Shown here piece after piece: positions 46,830-57,015 of a stretch of 64,000 nucleotides of DNA (its first letter is position 1; every line of letters begins with the position of its first letter). Made by a program: the position numbers and the translations under genes. The notes beneath the pieces are model-generated. The model had not been told where the DNA came from. It made no database searches and saw only the letters and a list, made by a program, of their open reading frames with translations. The stretch is from Desulfosediminicola flagellatus (GTDB lineage: Bacteria; Desulfobacterota; Desulfobulbia; Desulfobulbales; Desulfocapsaceae). The stretch is from the NCBI RefSeq assembly GCF_005116655.2, contig NZ_CP050698.1, positions 1,380,001 through 1,444,000 of the forward strand, given 5' to 3'.

Positions 46830-47795
46830 ATGAAAGTATTATCAGGCATACAACCCTCCGGGCAGCTGCATATTGGAAACTATTTCGGAATGATGCAGCA
46901 GATGATTTCGCAAATGGATAGTTCCGAACTTTACGTATTTATTGTCGATCTTCACGCACTTACCTCGGTCCATGACCGGGAGAGATTAGCTACCGGCACA
47001 CTCGAAGCCGCTGCGGATTTCCTGGCGCTGGGGCTTGATCCTGATAAATGCATCTTCTGGGTCCAGTCAGATGTTCCTGAGGTCTGTGAACTGACATGGG
47101 TACTCTCCACAATTGCACCGATGGGGCTCATTGAGCGTTGTCATTCTTATAAAGATAAGGTTGCTAAAGGCATTACCGCGAGCCATGGTCTTTTTTCTTA
47201 TCCTGTGCTGATGGCGGCTGATATTCTTTTGTATCAGGCAGATAGGGTACCGGTTGGAAAAGATCAGAAACAGCATCTGGAAGTTGCACGCGATCTGGCC
47301 CAGAAGTTTAACAATGAGTTTGGTCATACCTTTGTGATTCCTGAGCCTGCAATCAGTGAGACCACTGCGATTGTACCCGGGCTTGATGGACAGAAAATGT
47401 CCAAATCCTATGGTAATACCATTCCCATCTTCCTTGAAGGTAAGCAGTTAAAGAAACGGGTTATGGCAATTGAGACCGACGCAACACCGGTTGAAGATCC
47501 CAAAGACCCTGATAACTGTAATCTCTACAGCCTCTTGAAGCTTTTCGCGACTCCTGAGCGTATGAAGGAAATCCGTGGCCTTTATGTAAATGGTGGCGCT
47601 GCGTACGGATATCTAAAGCTGGAGCTGCTTGATCTGTTGAATGAAAAATATTCTGATGCCAGAAAGAAAAAGGCTGAATTTTTGTCAGATCCTGCCGAAT
47701 TGAAGGCAATTCTCGCGAAAGGTGCTGACAAAGCACGTGAGAAAGCTGTAGTCACTTTGGATCTGGTTCGGGACCGCGTCGGGTTGAAATATTAG
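46830..47795 (+). CDS. trpS: Tryptophanyl-tRNA synthetase
   Basis: Class I enzyme charging tRNA-Trp, 321 aa. HIGH-type motif in SGIQPSGQLHIGNYFGMM (residues about 5-22) and KMSKS in GQKMSKSYGNT near residue 190. VFIVDLHALTSVHD and PVGKDQKQHLEVARDLA are the usual TrpRS blocks. It follows the dnaK terminator and is 61 bases upstream of an HD-domain gene, with which it may be co-transcribed. Confidence 0.95.
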   Translation: MKVLSGIQPSGQLHIGNYFGMMQQMISQMDSSELYVFIVDLHALTSVHDRERLATGTLEAAADFLALGLDPDKCIFWVQSDVPEVCELTWVLSTIAPMGLIERCHSYKDKVAKGITASHGLFSYPVLMAADILLYQADRVPVGKDQKQHLEVARDLAQKFNNEFGHTFVIPEPAISETTAIVPGLDGQKMSKSYGNTIPIFLEGKQLKKRVMAIETDATPVEDPKDPDNCNLYSLLKLFATPERMKEIRGLYVNGGAAYGYLKLELLDLLNEKYSDARKKKAEFLSDPAELKAILAKGADKAREKAVVTLDLVRDRVGLKY

Positions 47796-47856
47796 GTAGT
47801 ATCATTCTAGGCCGAACTTTATAGCATAATCAAGTCATTGAACGGAGCAGCAGGTT

Positions 47857-48423
47857 ATGGGATACGGTATTGAAAGGGATGAAGCTTTAGCGCTGGTCAA
47901 AGACCACATAAAGAATGAGAACCTTGTTAATCATTCATTGGCGGCTGAGGCGGTATTACGCGCAATAGCCAAACGTCTTGATGAAGATGTTGAGAAGTGG
48001 GGATTGACCGGACTGCTACACGATCTTGATGCTGAGCTTGAGCCTGATCTGGCGACCCATACCACAAGAACTGTTACTGTTCTTCAGGATAAAGGTGTCG
48101 ATGCTGAAATAATTGAAGCCATTAGATTGCATAACCTCGAAGCTTACCCAGGTGAAGCACGTACCACCAGACTTCATCATGCACTGGCAGCGGGAGAGAC
48201 AATCACAGGGTTGGTTATTGCTTCCGCTCTGGTACGGCCTGAAAAACAGCTCTCATTTGTAAAAGCCAAATCTGTGCGTAAACGTTATAAAGAAAAAGCT
48301 TTTGCGCGTGGAGCAAACCGGGAAATCATCGCAGAGTGTGAGTTGATTGATATTCCACTCGCTGATTTTTGCGAATTGAGCCTTGTGGCCATGCAGGAAA
48401 TTGCCGACCAGATAGGTTTGTAG
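47857..48423 (+). CDS. HD-domain protein
   Basis: A 188-aa metal-dependent phosphohydrolase with NHSLAAEAVLRAIAKR (first His) and WGLTGLLHDLDAE (HD pair), then IRLHNLEAYPG and ASALVRPEKQLSFVK. The VRPEK region with KSVRKRYKEKAFARG is shared by a family of small HDIG proteins annotated as putative hydrolases. The substrate is unknown. The ribosome site is AACGGAGCAGCAGGTT. Probably in one operon with trpS; the terminator at 48452 ends it. Confidence 0.88.
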   Translation: MGYGIERDEALALVKDHIKNENLVNHSLAAEAVLRAIAKRLDEDVEKWGLTGLLHDLDAELEPDLATHTTRTVTVLQDKGVDAEIIEAIRLHNLEAYPGEARTTRLHHALAAGETITGLVIASALVRPEKQLSFVKAKSVRKRYKEKAFARGANREIIAECELIDIPLADFCELSLVAMQEIADQIGL

Positions 48424-48451
48424 AACTACGATTTCAAAACGCAGGACAGCT

Positions 48452-48490
48452 TAAAAAGGGGGATGACGGGTAATACTGTCATCCCCCTTT
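48452..48490 (+). terminator. Intrinsic terminator after the HD gene
   Basis: GGGGGATGAC, loop, GTCATCCCCC followed by TTTG; a 10-bp GC-rich stem preceded by an A-run. Confidence 0.88.
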
Positions 48491-48505
48491 GTTGTTTGGT
48501 ACTTT

Positions 48506-48700
48506 TTATGATTTCCCATTTTTCTTAATCGTTTTATACAAATGCTTATCAGCTTTGATTCTGGAAAGAGATGTGGTTGCTGCCATAGTGTGAGGGGACT
48601 GATGTATTTTCATGTCTTTTGAGAAAAGAAATCGGTCTCCTGTCTTTTTAGAGCGGGAATCAGGTAAAATTTTCGGTTTAAGAAATACGGGCTTGTACAC
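48506..48700 (-). pseudogene. Possible C-terminal remnant of a diguanylate cyclase
   Basis: The 64-codon frame ends LSRIKADKHLYKTIKKNGKS, which matches the GGDEF-domain C-terminus (RADKALYxAKKNGRN). The upstream part shows no GGDEF motif and the region beyond is occupied by other sequence, so it looks like a decayed tail rather than an active gene. Confidence 0.35.
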
Positions 48701-48778
48701 ATTTTAATTTGTGGTGATATACTTTGATCATCGCATGTAACCATTTATAATTCGAACACCATTTACACTGGAGAAACC

Positions 48779-50278
48779 ATGTCAAAGGATGCATATGCAA
48801 AACTGGTAGAAAAATTTCAGCGACTTTCACGGCTGGAACATGCAATGACCTTTTTACAATGGGATCAACTTGTGATGATGCCAGCTGCAGGCAATGATAC
48901 CAGATCAAAGTCAATTGCAGAGCTGGCTTCCATGCACCATGAGATGCTGACAGAGCCGGAGATGGGCGAGCTGATAGATACTGCGCAGGGACAGGTTACA
49001 GAACCTTCACTGCAGCGAAGTCTTCTTGAGATGGAGCGTACCTGGCGTCAGGCAGTATGTCTGCCCTCTACACTTGTAAAAGCGCAATCTCTTGCTGGCT
49101 CAAAGTGTGAACATGGCTGGCGAACCCAAAGAAAAGAGAACGATTGGAAAGGTTTTCTATCCAATTTTAGAGAAGTGGTAAATCTCTCCAGGGAAGAAGC
49201 GCAGGCGCGTCAGGCTGTAAAGCCCGAACGATTTCCGACACCTTACGACGCATTGCTCGATCTGTATTGTACCGGAGACAGCAGTGAATTTATTAAAAAG
49301 ACGTTTGATCAATTAAAGACCACCTTACCGGGACTGATCGAAGAAGTTATCAGCCAACAAAACGAGACAGTTTCGTTAAGGGGCAGTTATCCCATTGATG
49401 CCCAGAAGCAACTCAACGAGAAATTGATGAAGGTTCTGGGCTTTAATTTTGAGGCTGGTCGTCTGGATGTGAGCATGCATCCATTTAGTACCGGAGACAC
49501 AGGCGATCAGCGAATTACAACCCGTTTTCGTGATACTGATTTTGCCGATGCACTGCAGGGGACAGCGCATGAAACCGGCCACGCTAGTTACGAAGCCGGA
49601 TTACCTGAAGAGTGGGCCGATTTGCCTGTAGGTAATGCACGGAATATGTGCCTACATGAGAGTCAGAGTCTGTTATTTGAAAAACAGATTTTTCTGTCAA
49701 GCCCGTTTACCCAGTTTTTTGCTCAGTCAGTTCATTCATATCTTCCTGATGCAAAACGCTTTTCGGCAGAAGAAATCTGGCATGCAAGCAAACGGGTTCA
49801 ACCGAGCCTTATTCGGGTTGAAGCTGATGAGGTTACCTATCCGCTGCATGTAATCCTACGCTTTGAGATTGAGAGCAGCCTCATGAACAGTACCCTTGAG
49901 CCAGATGATATCCCTGAACTGTGGGATGAGAAGATGAAGAAGTACATGGGGCTTTCCACAAAAGATAACTATGCGGACGGATGCTTGCAGGATATCCATT
50001 GGACAGACGGTTCCTTCGGCTATTTCCCATCATATACACTTGGTGCGTTAAATAGTGCCCAGTTGTTTGCTGCAATAAAGAAAGAACATCCAGAATGGCA
50101 GGAGAAGCTCGCTCAAGGTGACATCGGCTTTATTCGTAACTGGCTGCAGAAGGCTATCTGGTCAAAAGCGAGTACCTTGGATTCGCAGGATATCATAATC
50201 CAGGCAACGGGAGAGGGAACTAATCCTGGTTACTTCCTAGAGCATATACAGGCGCGGTATTTGAGAAATCAATATTAG
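48779..50278 (+). CDS. Carboxypeptidase, M32 (Taq) family
   Basis: Metallocarboxypeptidase of 499 aa that removes C-terminal residues other than Pro. The zinc motif HETGH is at residues 264-268 (HExxH), preceded by RDTDFADALQGTA and followed by the second-ligand region MCLHESQSLLFEKQ, both hallmarks of family M32. Further family blocks are TDGSFGYFPSYTLGAL near residue 415 and the C-terminal GTNPGYFLEHIQARY. Cytosolic, no signal. The ATG at 48779 follows CTGGAGAAACC. Monocistronic. Confidence 0.95.
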   Translation: MSKDAYAKLVEKFQRLSRLEHAMTFLQWDQLVMMPAAGNDTRSKSIAELASMHHEMLTEPEMGELIDTAQGQVTEPSLQRSLLEMERTWRQAVCLPSTLVKAQSLAGSKCEHGWRTQRKENDWKGFLSNFREVVNLSREEAQARQAVKPERFPTPYDALLDLYCTGDSSEFIKKTFDQLKTTLPGLIEEVISQQNETVSLRGSYPIDAQKQLNEKLMKVLGFNFEAGRLDVSMHPFSTGDTGDQRITTRFRDTDFADALQGTAHETGHASYEAGLPEEWADLPVGNARNMCLHESQSLLFEKQIFLSSPFTQFFAQSVHSYLPDAKRFSAEEIWHASKRVQPSLIRVEADEVTYPLHVILRFEIESSLMNSTLEPDDIPELWDEKMKKYMGLSTKDNYADGCLQDIHWTDGSFGYFPSYTLGALNSAQLFAAIKKEHPEWQEKLAQGDIGFIRNWLQKAIWSKASTLDSQDIIIQATGEGTNPGYFLEHIQARYLRNQY

Positions 50279-50405
50279 GTTCAGAGTGGACAGTATTAAA
50301 TCCGAAGTGTGAGTGGTAGGCGTTTTTTAATCAGCTTTTGATTCGTTGGCTAAATCCAGCAGTGGCGCTTTAGTCCAGTATCGATTTCGACCTCCGCACC
50401 AGATT

Positions 50406-50445
50406 AAAATGGCGCAATCATCAGTGATGGTTGCGCCATTTTTGT
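50406..50445. terminator. Intrinsic terminator after the carboxypeptidase gene
   Basis: TAAAATGGCGCAATCATC, short loop, GATGGTTGCGCCATTTTT. A- and T-runs on both sides make it bidirectional. Confidence 0.9.
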
Positions 50446-50707
50446 ATTTGATCGAAATCATTCTATTTAATAAAATAGAAACGGTTAATTTTTGATTGGT
50501 TCATAATTCAGTTCCTGCAGCTCTGCATGTTTTGCTCTAAGGTGTGCGTATAAGGATTTGCTATTTATCTTATGGTGGTCCGTAATCCTACCTGCAAAAG
50601 AGTATACCTTCTGTGACACTCAAGCTGTTGCACTATGTTCGCATTCTTTTGTGTCCAGAAAAGTCAATTGCTTAATGCTTGAGACGATGTAACGGATCGT
50701 TTTGGCA

Positions 50708-50832
50708 GTGTTGGACACTTGAAGCATGACACATCCTGTAAACATTCAGGAGGGCAGTACATTGCCAGGACAGCAGGTAACTTACATCATAGTCAGCAGT
50801 TTACCGATCCAGCACCCCTGAGTGTCCAGCAC
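50708..50832. ncRNA. Candidate multi-branched structured RNA
   Basis: GTGTTGGACACT (50708-50719) pairs with AGTGTCCAGCAC (50821-50832), 12 bp with one G-T. Inside lie TCCTG/CAGGA (50734-50738 with 50747-50751), GGCA/TGCC (50753-50756 with 50763-50766) and GGTAA/TTACC (50776-50780 with 50801-50805). A closing stem over three hairpins resembles a riboswitch or structured ncRNA. Strand and family unknown. Confidence 0.4.
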
Positions 50833-51420
50833 CGAAGGCCTGTGCGGCACATCTAAGAGCAAGTGACACACTGCCTGTTCACAGCATTGATAGGCTCGCT
50901 GGTAACCTGAAGAACTGACAGGAACTCGTTGCGGACATTTGGAGCTGTGATTGGTGCAAAGGGGCGTCGGGGAGTACCCTTATCGATATGGGCTCAGAGA
51001 TTTTGTATTGAAAAATGCAGTTTGGCGGCACACGTCAGGATGTGCGGTTGGTGCAAACATTGCAAGCAGAAATGTTAGAGACGAATGAGCGTCATGCATA
51101 TTTTCCTCACTATTTGTTGATTCTGAATGCTAACTTGAAATTATGAAGTGTAATGGTGCGCAGGCACTGTGCAAACTGTGCGGGCAGTCAGGACCTTGTT
51201 GAGATGCTTAATTATTTTTGTTTAATTAATTTAGCAACATACGAACATGTTTCAACGATGAAAACAATCTGAAATCACTGTGGAAAAAAACTAAATATAG
51301 GTAGTATACCCACAGTCCTCCAAGTAATCATGCCCATTTTCAACCTACCTACCTTGTGGTAGCTTTATTGTAACTCAATTACTCTTCACCAAAAAAATCA
51401 TTGTCCAAGGAGGATTAACC

Positions 51421-51549
51421 ATGCACCAAGTGAATGAGTTAATAGTGCTCTTCTGGCTACTGCCTGTTGTAATACAAATCATCATACCTTTAGTTATACT
51501 CGTGGTTCACGCAATGTCATCTCTATTGCCCACAGGTCAACGTCGGTAG
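51421..51549 (+). CDS. 42-aa single-pass membrane peptide
   Basis: A small protein too short for routine calling. The ATG at 51421 is seven bases after AAGGAGG (51407-51413), an almost perfect Shine-Dalgarno, the strongest in the window. The product begins MHQVNELIVLFWLLP, continues with an uninterrupted hydrophobic helix to about residue 31 (with Ile, Val and Leu), and ends SSLLPTGQRR; the charge pattern suggests the C-terminus on the cytoplasmic side. No family was recognised. A terminator follows at 51646, so it appears to be a one-gene unit downstream of the structured non-coding stretch. Possible roles include a small regulatory membrane protein or a type I toxin-like peptide; neither is shown. 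Confidence 0.7.
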   Translation: MHQVNELIVLFWLLPVVIQIIIPLVILVVHAMSSLLPTGQRR

Positions 51550-51645
51550 AAAGAGTCTGAACTCTCTGCGGCGTAGTTACCCAAATGACACAAGATAGAA
51601 GAACCAGAAGTTAATACTGCCATATCAACCTCATGTTCTTCTTGT

Positions 51646-51678
51646 AGGAAGGGTCTGCCTGAGATCCTTCCTTTTTTA
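51646..51678 (+). terminator. Intrinsic terminator after the small membrane peptide
   Basis: GGAAGGGTCT, loop GCCTG, AGATCCTTCC and TTTTTT. Ten-pair stem with one G-T. Confidence 0.82.
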
Positions 51679-51699
51679 ATTAGGAGCAGTATACACGAC

Positions 51700-51972
51700 A
51701 TGAAACAATTTATTGGATATTTTGAGGTGGTGTCTTCTGGGCAACTCAGACAAATTGTTGCGGTAAGCCAGGAGACTACAGTAAATGAAGAAGGTGTTGT
51801 TATGGCAGCCCGTAAGATGTTCACGCTCGATACTGTAGGTGGTGAAGAAGTAAAGCGCACAACTGATCCGCTGATTTTTCTAAAGGAAGACGGCACATTC
51901 CTCAAGAAGGTTGGCTACTGCCAGGTGAATGATTTGTCTTCAGTGTTACAGAAAGTTCGAAGGAGAGGGTAG
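51700..51972 (+). CDS. Hypothetical protein (90 aa)
   Basis: Not recognised. The product starts MKQFIGYFEVVSSG and has alternating hydrophobic and polar stretches (QIVAVSQETTVNEEGVVMAA, VNDLSSVLQKVRRR) compatible with a small beta-alpha fold; it is soluble with no signal. The ATG at 51700 lies 13-14 bases after TAGGAG, a long spacing, which lowers confidence in the start. It lies between the terminator of the small peptide and the convergent end of the hybrid kinase gene. Coding-like amino-acid composition supports a real gene. Confidence 0.55.
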   Translation: MKQFIGYFEVVSSGQLRQIVAVSQETTVNEEGVVMAARKMFTLDTVGGEEVKRTTDPLIFLKEDGTFLKKVGYCQVNDLSSVLQKVRRRG

Positions 51973-52125
51973 TTTTTACTATCATAATAGCGATAACTCG
52001 ATGCATGGAACAAATGGCTCTTAACATTCCCGTGATAGCCTTCAGATGGAGTGTAGACACTACCTGTATTACTTGAAGCTGATGTGGTAGGAATTTGACG
52101 CACACTTGACTGTCCACCCAGCATT

Positions 52126-55100
52126 TCAGGTTTTCAATAAATTATAAATACTCTCCGCCAGCCTGTTTTTCTCAACCGGTTTATACATCAACCCCTCAAC
52201 TCCGAGAGTTTCAGGTGTCTGTCCCTGCAATTTGTCGCTGAATCCTGTGAGTAACAGTACCGGAAGGTCTGCGCGGATAGCTTTAATCTGCTCAGCTAGC
52301 TTTTCTCCAGACATTTCAGGCATAGTGATGTCGGAAATAAGCAGATCATAACTTTGCGGGTTTTCTTTAAACAGCAGAATAGCTTCATTGCATGATGTGG
52401 TAGCTGTTACCTGATATCCCAGTGAACCGAGAAGATTCTTACCGATATCCACCAGCATTGGTTCATCATCAACAAAAAGAATATGTTCCATGTCTCCGGC
52501 TGGCACTACTACTTCTCCACCTTCTGAGAGTGGTTCCGTTACAGTGGCGGGTATACGAATATGAAAAGAAGTTCCCTGATTCAACTTACTCTGTACAGTG
52601 ATAGAACCTCCATAGTGCTGGACGATGCCATGCACCACGGCAAGCCCAAGACCTGTTCCTTTAGCCTTGGATTTGGTCGTAAAGTATGGTGTGAAAATAT
52701 TATGTAGATGCTCTTCCGGAATACCCTGGCCTGAATCCTCAATGACAAGAGAAAGATAAACTCCAGGATGCTGATGTGGAAGACGACGTGAATCGTTTGT
52801 AGTCAGGTGCATCTTATCAAGAGTAATTGTGATCTTTCCACCTTCCGGCATGGCCTGGGCACTGTTGGTGCACAGGTTCATAATTATTTGATGAACCTGA
52901 GTAGGATCCGCGATAATATTGGGAACATCTGGCTGTATATTTGTGACAATTTCAATCGAAACAGGCAAGGTGGATCGTAATAATTTCAGTGCTTCTTTAA
53001 TGAGTGGGGCAACGTTCAAAGGTTCGAGGCGACGTTCGTTCTGGCGGCTGAATGTGAGGATCTGCTGTACCAGATCTCTTGCCCGTAATCCTGCCAGGTT
53101 AATCTGTTTAAGCTTATGATGGACAGGTGAATCTGCCGGTACCTCAATCATGAGCAGATCGCAGTATCCGAGGATAGCAGCAAGTATATTGTTGAAATCA
53201 TGTGCTATGCCCCCGGCAAGTGTACCGATTGCCTCCATTTTTCGTGACTGATGCAATGCAGCTTCAAGCCGCTGAGCCTCTTTTTCTGCCTGTTTTTTTG
53301 ACGTAATATCGAGAAACATTGCCCGTATCCCTGTAACCTTTCCGTCTTCTGTTTCTTCAGGCGAGGCGTGTAACAGGGTATGCACTATCTGACCGTTACG
53401 GGTTACCAGGATTTGCTCTTCAGGTAAAAAGGTTCTCTGAGCAATTTTCTCATAATTTCCATTTTTATAGATCGTGGACCGTGTATCAGGGGCATAATAC
53501 CTGCTCAGCGGAGTGTTTAGCACATCATCTTGCTCATAGCCAAGGGTCGCAATAAAGGTTTTGTTGGCATCTCTTATCCAGGCCTCACCGTCTCTGTCCT
53601 CAACAATGACATACATCACAGGAGCTTCATTAAAAAGCTCACGATATCTGCGTTCACTTGACTCGAGCTTATTGACCCACTCTTTTTGATCAGTAACGTC
53701 AATATGAAGTCCTGTCATGTGGACAATATTTCCATTGTGATCACGTTTGAATGTTTTGCCGATACCCTGAATCCATCTGTACCTGCCATCTTTTGCCCGC
53801 ATGCGGAATTCTATATTGAATGAATCTGCACTGTCGGCAAGGAACTGAGCAATATACAACTTAATGCAGGGCTGATCCTCAGGATGCAAGAGGTTTGACC
53901 ACGTTTCATAGGTATGAGGAAACTCATCAGGCTCATACCCCAGCATGGTGAACCAGGCGGGACTGAAGTACGTTTTTCCTGCAACAGGAAAAAATTCCCA
54001 AATTCCTTGTTGAGCGGCATCAACGGCCATACTCAGCCGCTGCTCACTTATATGGAGTGCTTCTTCGGCCTTTACTCGCTCAAGAACCTCTTTTTCGAGC
54101 TCCATGTTGATCTTCTGGATTGCTACCATACGACGTTTATGCTGATAGGCCTTGTATCCCATAAGCCCAAATACTGAACCTGTCACTATGAGCAGGTAGA
54201 GCAGATAGGCCCACCACCGCAACCAGGGCGGATCTGTAACTACCAGATTGATGCGAACGCCATCTTCATTCCAGAGGTTATGGTTGTTGGAGCCTTTGAC
54301 CCGAAATGTGTACTTTCCACCATCCAGATTGGTGTAGGTAGCGTTACGTTGATTGCCGGCTTCCGTCCAGTCTCTGTCAAAACCCTCAAGGATATAGGCA
54401 TAATTGTTTTTTTGCGGATTAGTGTAATCAAGAGCCGCGAATTCAAAACTGATAGAATTCTCTGTGTATTTCAGGTGGAGGCCTTTCTGGTTTTGTGGAT
54501 CATCCGGATGTATGTGTCTGTTCTGCTGTTTGATTGCTGTTAATATAACTGGTGGGACATAGGTATTGCGTTCGATCCGGGAAGGATTGAAAATATTAAT
54601 ACCGTTTCTCCCGCCAATCACTATCAGGCCATCATGTGTTCGAAGATGAGCACGGCTGAACTCGCTCCCCTGCAATCCGTCACTCTTATCAAAGTTATCA
54701 CATGTTTTATTCTTTGGCGAAAAGTGACTCAGCCCTTTAACCGTTGTTATCCAGAGCGAACCGTCATCATCTTCAAGAATTCCACGAATGGAATTACTTA
54801 TCATCCCGTCTCTGCTGGTGTATTGGCTGAAAACGTTTCCACCGGCTTTCAAATAGTTCAGACCACCATTGGTGCCTATCCAGAGATTGCTCTCACGATC
54901 TTCATAGATGACTGTTATGTTGTTGTGACTCAGACTGGTATTATCGCCTGGAATAGCAAAATAGTGTTCGAAATTGCTGCTATCGGCCAACAGACGATTA
55001 AGGCCGTGATCGGTGCCTACCCAAATGTTTTTGCGACTGTCCTCAAAGACAGTCCATACTCCGTTATCGCTGAGAGACTGGGGATTTTCATGAGAATAGA

Positions 55101-56658
55101 AAAAGCGGTTGATCGTTTTTCGATCGGGCGAGAGGCGGTTTAGGCCATTTCTGGTGCCTACCCAGAGATAACCCTGATGGTCTTCCAATAGCCCCCAGAT
55201 TCTGTTATCGGAGAGAGAATTCGGATTCGCAGGATCATTCAGGTACGTTTTGAAAGTACCTGATTTCGGATTATACGCTGAGAGCCCTTTATAGGTGCCG
55301 ACCCAGACAACCCCCAGGCTGTCTACAAGAATAGCCTCTGCAAGGTCACTGGCCAGACTATCTGGATTACCGGGCTCATGCTGAAAAATTTGAGAGTCAC
55401 CGCTTGTCGGATTAAGGTACTGAAAGCCACCACCGTCATTTGCCAGCCAGAGTAGACCGTCTGTCCCTTCTGCTACGCCGGTGATACCGTTGTAGCGTAA
55501 CCCTTCAGTTTTTTTGGGATCACTTATCAGGTGATTGAACAGCATGTTACGTCTAACAAGCTTGTTTAATCCACCGCCGTCTGTCCCGACCCAGAGTACA
55601 CCATCCCGGCTTTCAAAAATAAACCAGACAAAGTTATTACTGAGACTGGAGGGCACCGAGGGATTATGCAGAACTGATGAAAACTGCTCTTTTGAGGGGT
55701 CAAAGAGAATAACACCACCGCCAAATGAGCCGATCCATATAAGCCCGTCTTCATCTTCATAGATACTCCAGACATGCGAATGACCTATGGTATTTGCAAC
55801 GTCTGCGTCGGGCTTATAACGAACTGATCTGCCGGTTTCCGGATCGAAACGGTTGAGGCCGGCGTCGGTAGAACCAATCCACATCCTGCCTTGACTGTCT
55901 TCGTAAATGGCCCCAATGATATCACTCGACAGTGTATCTGGATCATCGTCGCGAGAGCGATAGTGGGTGAAATTTTCATTATCAGGCATAAAAAGATCGA
56001 GACCGCCACCAAAAGTCCCGACCCAGATTCGTTCTTTTGAGTCCTGATAGAGATGCCATACTGAATCATTTGCCAGGCTTTCAGGGACAGTCATATTATG
56101 TTGAAAACGGGTGAACTCGTTACGATCTGGATCAAGCCTGTTTAATCCCCCACCCTCAGTCCCGATCCAGAGATACCCATTTGAATCCTCCATAATTGCA
56201 ACAACCCCATTATGTGAGAGGGATTTCGGATCTTCAGGGTCATTTAGATAACGTATGAACCTGTCTGTGGAGGCATCATACTTGTTGAGACCACCACCGA
56301 CCGTACCAATCCAGAGGGTTCCATGTCGATCAACCTCCAGGGCATAGACCAGGTTTGAGGATAGAGAATACGGATCTTCGGAGTTATAGAGAAACTCTTT
56401 GAAGGAGTAACCATCGTAGCGAATCAGACCATCTTCAGAGCCGAACCAGAGAAAACCACGCTGATCTTGTAATCCGCAGGTAATAGTACGTTTATGTAAT
56501 CCTTGCGGTTCACCAATCTGGGAAAAGTGAAGTTGCCGGGAAGTAATTTCGTTCGTTTCAACCGCTGAAACTGAAATACCCTGAAAAGCTATGATCAGGA
56601 GTACGAGCAGGAAAAAATATTTCCAGAAAGAGGACTTTTCATGAAATTGATGAGACAT
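52126..56658 (-). CDS. Hybrid sensor histidine kinase with two beta-propellers
   Basis: A 1510-aa one-protein two-component system of the hybrid type. An N-terminal signal/anchor (residues about 11-32) is followed by some 14 propeller repeats with the core LWIGT-GGGL or variants (about 45-720), enough for two seven-bladed propellers, then a Y_Y_Y domain (about 735-805) and a membrane helix (about 815-838). The cytoplasmic part has two PAS/PAC domains (about 870-1105), HisKA with [11 protein letters not shown] near 1150, HATPase ([27 protein letters not shown]) and a C-terminal receiver (ILFVDDEP near 1393, phospho-acceptor in [13 protein letters not shown] near 1440). Such periplasmic propellers are known from Bacteroides HTCS polysaccharide sensors; here there is no AraC output domain. 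The ligand is unknown. Confidence 0.93.
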   Translation of the reverse strand: MSHQFHEKSSFWKYFFLLVLLIIAFQGISVSAVETNEITSRQLHFSQIGEPQGLHKRTITCGLQDQRGFLWFGSEDGLIRYDGYSFKEFLYNSEDPYSLSSNLVYALEVDRHGTLWIGTVGGGLNKYDASTDRFIRYLNDPEDPKSLSHNGVVAIMEDSNGYLWIGTEGGGLNRLDPDRNEFTRFQHNMTVPESLANDSVWHLYQDSKERIWVGTFGGGLDLFMPDNENFTHYRSRDDDPDTLSSDIIGAIYEDSQGRMWIGSTDAGLNRFDPETGRSVRYKPDADVANTIGHSHVWSIYEDEDGLIWIGSFGGGVILFDPSKEQFSSVLHNPSVPSSLSNNFVWFIFESRDGVLWVGTDGGGLNKLVRRNMLFNHLISDPKKTEGLRYNGITGVAEGTDGLLWLANDGGGFQYLNPTSGDSQIFQHEPGNPDSLASDLAEAILVDSLGVVWVGTYKGLSAYNPKSGTFKTYLNDPANPNSLSDNRIWGLLEDHQGYLWVGTRNGLNRLSPDRKTINRFFYSHENPQSLSDNGVWTVFEDSRKNIWVGTDHGLNRLLADSSNFEHYFAIPGDNTSLSHNNITVIYEDRESNLWIGTNGGLNYLKAGGNVFSQYTSRDGMISNSIRGILEDDDGSLWITTVKGLSHFSPKNKTCDNFDKSDGLQGSEFSRAHLRTHDGLIVIGGRNGINIFNPSRIERNTYVPPVILTAIKQQNRHIHPDDPQNQKGLHLKYTENSISFEFAALDYTNPQKNNYAYILEGFDRDWTEAGNQRNATYTNLDGGKYTFRVKGSNNHNLWNEDGVRINLVVTDPPWLRWWAYLLYLLIVTGSVFGLMGYKAYQHKRRMVAIQKINMELEKEVLERVKAEEALHISEQRLSMAVDAAQQGIWEFFPVAGKTYFSPAWFTMLGYEPDEFPHTYETWSNLLHPEDQPCIKLYIAQFLADSADSFNIEFRMRAKDGRYRWIQGIGKTFKRDHNGNIVHMTGLHIDVTDQKEWVNKLESSERRYRELFNEAPVMYVIVEDRDGEAWIRDANKTFIATLGYEQDDVLNTPLSRYYAPDTRSTIYKNGNYEKIAQRTFLPEEQILVTRNGQIVHTLLHASPEETEDGKVTGIRAMFLDITSKKQAEKEAQRLEAALHQSRKMEAIGTLAGGIAHDFNNILAAILGYCDLLMIEVPADSPVHHKLKQINLAGLRARDLVQQILTFSRQNERRLEPLNVAPLIKEALKLLRSTLPVSIEIVTNIQPDVPNIIADPTQVHQIIMNLCTNSAQAMPEGGKITITLDKMHLTTNDSRRLPHQHPGVYLSLVIEDSGQGIPEEHLHNIFTPYFTTKSKAKGTGLGLAVVHGIVQHYGGSITVQSKLNQGTSFHIRIPATVTEPLSEGGEVVVPAGDMEHILFVDDEPMLVDIGKNLLGSLGYQVTATTSCNEAILLFKENPQSYDLLISDITMPEMSGEKLAEQIKAIRADLPVLLLTGFSDKLQGQTPETLGVEGLMYKPVEKNRLAESIYNLLKT

Positions 56659-57015
56659 ATGACAAATCCCTGAACCCGGTATATTTGATCATCAATGGAG
56701 AATCATGATAATTTATTGTTTGAAAGAAAGGGAAAACAAACCTTTGCAGGAGAGCACAAGATCGTATTAATGCTATCAAGATATAATACAAACTGTCAAG
56801 AAAGGGACTATTCTACACTCTCCACAATCCGTTATCGCTGAACCGGTATGATGGCGTGTGTTTCCTGGTCAAATGAAGGATCACATCGGAGATGGATCAC
56901 GATAAAAATGATTGGGAGGAAAATTAGTACTGATCGATGTGTCTAATATATACATTGTATGTCATCGATTCAATGAGGTCAGATATCGAGGAAACTGGTG
57001 AAGCTGATAGGAAGG
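56659..57015. other. Upstream region of the hybrid kinase gene
   Basis: About 357 bases without a gene. It holds a candidate minus-strand promoter (56770-56799). Confidence 0.6.
56770..56799 (-). promoter_or_regulatory. Candidate sigma70 promoter of the hybrid kinase gene
   Basis: Minus strand: TTGACA (56799-56794), 18-base spacer, TAGCAT (56775-56770), about 110 bases before the start codon. Confidence 0.5.

Larger units (their letters stand above)
50279..51420. other. 1.1-kb gene-free stretch with RNA-like structure
   Basis: No open frame of gene length is present on either strand. Beyond the terminator at 50406-50445, it holds a multi-branched foldable element (50708-50832), a hairpin GCACA...TGTGC near 51028-51045, and a 10-base direct repeat TTGGTGCAAA (50951 and 51048). 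ACTGTGG/CCACAGT arms flank an AT-rich stretch near 51278-51320. Confidence 0.55.
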
